From Paenibacillus ferrarius (GTDB lineage Bacteria > Bacillota > Bacilli > Paenibacillales > NBRC-103111): DNA of 64,000 nt. The stretch lies in the NCBI RefSeq assembly GCF_002027705.1, contig NZ_MBTG01000009.1:165794-229793 (forward strand), written 5' to 3'. The notes under the pieces are model-generated. The model was not told where the DNA came from, searched no databases, and saw only the letters and a program-made list of their open reading frames with translations. This document shows, one piece after another, positions 61,802 to 64,000 of this stretch. The position numbers and the translations under genes are program-made. The stretch's first letter is position 1. Every line of letters begins with the position of its first letter.

Positions 61802-62570
61802 AATCACCAAATCCCCCTTGCTCACTTACGGTGGAAAAACACTGGTGGGCTCCATTGGCATCATTATGGTACTCGCGATCTGGCTTGCCATCACTTGGCT
61901 AAAGTGGCTTCCGGCTGCCCTTCTTCCCAGTCCTCTGGAAGTTGCCGACACAGCAGCAAACATGCTGCGTAACGGATCGCTGATTACACATATACAAGCG
62001 AGTCTTCAACGCGTACTGCTTGGCTTTCTCCTCGCATTCATTCTCGCGCTTCCTCTTGGTGTTGCTTTGGGCACTTGGGAATTTCTACGAAATGCCCTCA
62101 ATCCGCTCATCGAGCTCATTCGCCCGATTCCCCCAATTGCCATGATTCCTTTGGCTATTTTGTGGTTTGGCATCGGTGAAATGTCCAAAATCTTCATAAT
62201 CGTTTATGGCGCTTTTTTCCCGCTCCTGCTGAATATCATTGGCGGTGTCAGCCAAACCGAAGCTTTGCACATCAAAGCGGCGCAATCCCTGGGAGCCAGT
62301 CGCTTCCATATTTTCTACTTCGTTACCTTGCGTGCTGCCATTCCGAATATTGTCATCGGTATGCGGTCCGGCATTTCCATGGCTTTTATTTGCCTTGTTG
62401 GCTCTGAGCTTATCGCCGCTAATGCCGGGCTTGGCTTTCTCATTCAAGAGGGCAGAGCCTTGTACAAAACAGACCAAGTATTCGTCGGTATGATTGCCAT
62501 TGGTCTTGTGGGACTCGCTATCAACCGTTTGCTAATCGCTTTAGAAACCTATCTGATTCGTTGGAAATAA
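61743..62570 (+). CDS. ssuC: ABC transporter permease, SsuC/TauC type
   Basis: 275 residues with six membrane segments. The cytoplasmic loop EALHIKAAQSLGASRFHIFY, then FVTLRAAIPNI, is the EAA motif of this family, and GSELIAANAGLGFLIQEGRA is a SsuC/TauC hallmark. The ATG lies inside the end of the ATPase gene (59-bp overlap), suggesting coupled translation. Confidence 0.88.
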   Translation: MEKASPATKSWNPSLPHIHKITKSPLLTYGGKTLVGSIGIIMVLAIWLAITWLKWLPAALLPSPLEVADTAANMLRNGSLITHIQASLQRVLLGFLLAFILALPLGVALGTWEFLRNALNPLIELIRPIPPIAMIPLAILWFGIGEMSKIFIIVYGAFFPLLLNIIGGVSQTEALHIKAAQSLGASRFHIFYFVTLRAAIPNIVIGMRSGISMAFICLVGSELIAANAGLGFLIQEGRALYKTDQVFVGMIAIGLVGLAINRLLIALETYLIRWK

Positions 62571-62598
62571 CGATTTCATTCTGGAGGCCATAATCCTT

Positions 62599-63741
62599 AT
62601 GCATGTATTCAACCCTAAGTCCACTCGCATTCTAACCATCACACTCTTCTTGCTGATCGCTTTATTGGTGACAGCATGCGGGCAAACCCAGCAAGCATCA
62701 GCCCCTACAGTTTCACCAGCCTCCGCCGCCCAATCTCCTGCAGCTCAATCCTCGGATAAACCGGCAGCCGCCTCTGCCACAAGCACTCCTGCGGCTGCCG
62801 CCAAGCTGGAAACGACTTCCCTCACCATCGGTTCCGGACGCGATCCGCAGCTCTCTCCGCTTCTGATTATTGCGAAGGAGCAAGGATTTTTTCAACAAGA
62901 AGGCTTGACCGTTGATATCAAACTGTTCGCGGCAGGGCCTGATGTCGTTTCGGCCATCGCTTCCAAAAGCATTCAATTGGGTTCCACAGGGGATATCCCC
63001 CCGCTAATTGCCAAAGCTTCAGGTTTGCCTCTCCAAGCGATTGCCCAGCATTCCGATATATCCGGCGTTCAAACCCTTGTCGTCAATCCGGATAAAATCA
63101 AAAAACCAGATGACTTAAAAGGAAAAAAAGTAGCCTATGTTTCAGGAACCGCATCAGAAGCCTTTTTCCTCAAAATTGTTGAAAAATACGGACTTGATCT
63201 GGGCACTATCCAATCTTTTAAAGTTGGCCCAACCGAAATTTTACCTGCATTTCAGAAAAAAGATGTCGATGCCTTCGTCATTTGGCAGCCTATTGCAGCT
63301 AAAGGCGTCAAAGAAGCAGGCGGTTTTCAACTTCTGACTGCTACACAATCATACATCCCTGGGGCCGAAGGACCTCAAGCCTTGTTCGCTTCCTACTCCC
63401 TGCTCGTCGGCCATAAAGACTTCTTAGACAAAAACCCGGAAACGACCAAAGCCGCACTCCGCGCTTTACGCAAAGCGGCAAGCTTCATCAAATCGAATCC
63501 CGACGAATCCGCAGCTTTCGTTAGCAAGACATTAGAAACCGATATCGAAACGATCAAAAGTATCTTCCAGCTAAACAAATATGCACTGGACATTACGCCT
63601 CAAGTTGTTGATTCCTTAACAAGCATCTCTACCTTTCTGCTCAAAAACGAAAAAATCAAAGCCATACCTGACTTAAAAGAGTTTATCCAAACCTCATTCT
63701 TAAAAGCGGTCGATCCCGCCTTAGTGACTTGGGCGCCGTGA
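62599..63741 (+). CDS. ssuA: ABC substrate-binding lipoprotein, sulfonate/nitrate/taurine type
   Basis: 380 residues. Lipobox LVTAC with Cys27, then a long Ala/Ser/Pro-rich linker (28-73). SsuA/TauA fold: LTIGSGRDPQLSPLLIIAKE, then GFFQQEGLTVDIKLF and LKGKKVAYVSGTASEAFFLK, and DAFVIWQPIAAKGVKEAG. It delivers the ligand to the permease encoded 28 bp upstream. Ligand selectivity cannot be told from the sequence. Confidence 0.88.
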   Translation: MHVFNPKSTRILTITLFLLIALLVTACGQTQQASAPTVSPASAAQSPAAQSSDKPAAASATSTPAAAAKLETTSLTIGSGRDPQLSPLLIIAKEQGFFQQEGLTVDIKLFAAGPDVVSAIASKSIQLGSTGDIPPLIAKASGLPLQAIAQHSDISGVQTLVVNPDKIKKPDDLKGKKVAYVSGTASEAFFLKIVEKYGLDLGTIQSFKVGPTEILPAFQKKDVDAFVIWQPIAAKGVKEAGGFQLLTATQSYIPGAEGPQALFASYSLLVGHKDFLDKNPETTKAALRALRKAASFIKSNPDESAAFVSKTLETDIETIKSIFQLNKYALDITPQVVDSLTSISTFLLKNEKIKAIPDLKEFIQTSFLKAVDPALVTWAP

Positions 63742-63879
63742 CTGGACAGGTTAGGGAAATGAACAAATTGGGGACATGAACAGAGTTTATGGGGCTGAGT
63801 AGTCTCAGGTATGACTGAATTCCCATAATTGGGGGAGCCACGGCTATCCCCGAGTTAGGTGGAACCGTTCATGGGACGA

Positions 63880-64000
63880 AAACCTGCGATAATACAGTTT
63901 TTCTCAACTGAATCGCATGAAAAAGTGGAAAAGCCTGCGATTATGCAGGCTTTTCCTGTTATTTCTTCCTATAATCAGGAAATCGCTTCAAAAGCATGCA
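63880..64000. repeat. Dispersed GCAGG palindromes, cluster C
   Basis: CCTGCGATAATACAG (63884), GCCTGCGATTATGCAGGC (63931) and a copy cut by the window end, about 50-60 bp apart, with spacers like those at 53067-53200. 63742-63880 shows no gene. Confidence 0.65.

Overview
The window looks like chromosomal DNA of a Paenibacillus-type, spore-forming, polysaccharide-degrading Firmicute. The signs are three YesM/YesN two-component systems paired with CUT1 sugar ABC importers, lipobox-type substrate-binding lipoproteins, an S-layer-anchored glycanase with three SLH motifs, a Spo0M homologue, cre-like CcpA sites, strong AGGAGG ribosome binding sites and many intrinsic terminators. I see no rRNA, tRNA, CRISPR array, prophage or insertion sequence.

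Left end (1-2340, minus strand): a sulfur-type locus. A promoter drives a frameshifted small gene, an HPr-like protein that has lost both phosphorylation sites, and a LysR regulator. A second promoter drives an LLM-class monooxygenase cut by the window edge. Both promoters carry the same operator-like element, and a third copy sits in front of the sulfonate-type ABC operon at the right end. 2340-5165 holds a permease remnant, dispersed palindromes and a 1.1-kb minisatellite of 7-bp units.

5166-18516 (minus): a complete uptake and degradation locus. It has a 2179-residue secreted, SLH-anchored GH87-type alpha-1,3-glucanase, a YesN-like regulator, a binding protein, two permeases and a YesM-like kinase. 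The glucanase, regulator and binding-protein promoters share a 19-bp site at identical spacing from -35 and -10, which defines the likely regulon. 18700-21366: a decayed L-fucose isomerase gene next to intact fucU and a divergent LacI regulator. 21367-22320: dispersed repeats and a 52-bp tandem array.

22422-28057: VOC protein, membrane protein, short-chain dehydrogenase, secreted beta-helix protein, AraC regulator and an orphan protein. 28295-38973: a sialic-acid type operon (ABC importer, nanA, nanE, ROK kinase) facing a regulator-kinase-lrgA-lrgB operon. 39167-44398: Spo0M, an AAA ATPase, a GH43/CBM13 galactanase-like enzyme, an iron alcohol dehydrogenase and an L,D-transpeptidase.

44466-54030: a 1730-residue Ser/Thr kinase-ATPase-GAF-histidine kinase, an HpnE-like flavoprotein and a membrane PASTA protein whose kinase domain is degenerate. 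The 3' end of the PASTA gene has been tandemly duplicated (about 580 bp). 54044-60718: a third YesM/YesN-CUT1 locus. 60974-63741: ATPase, permease and binding protein of a sulfonate/nitrate/taurine-type importer. None of the three CUT1 loci encodes an ATPase, so they probably share one encoded elsewhere.

Start sites were chosen by ribosome binding site spacing. Functions rest on recognised motifs and neighbours, not on database searches.
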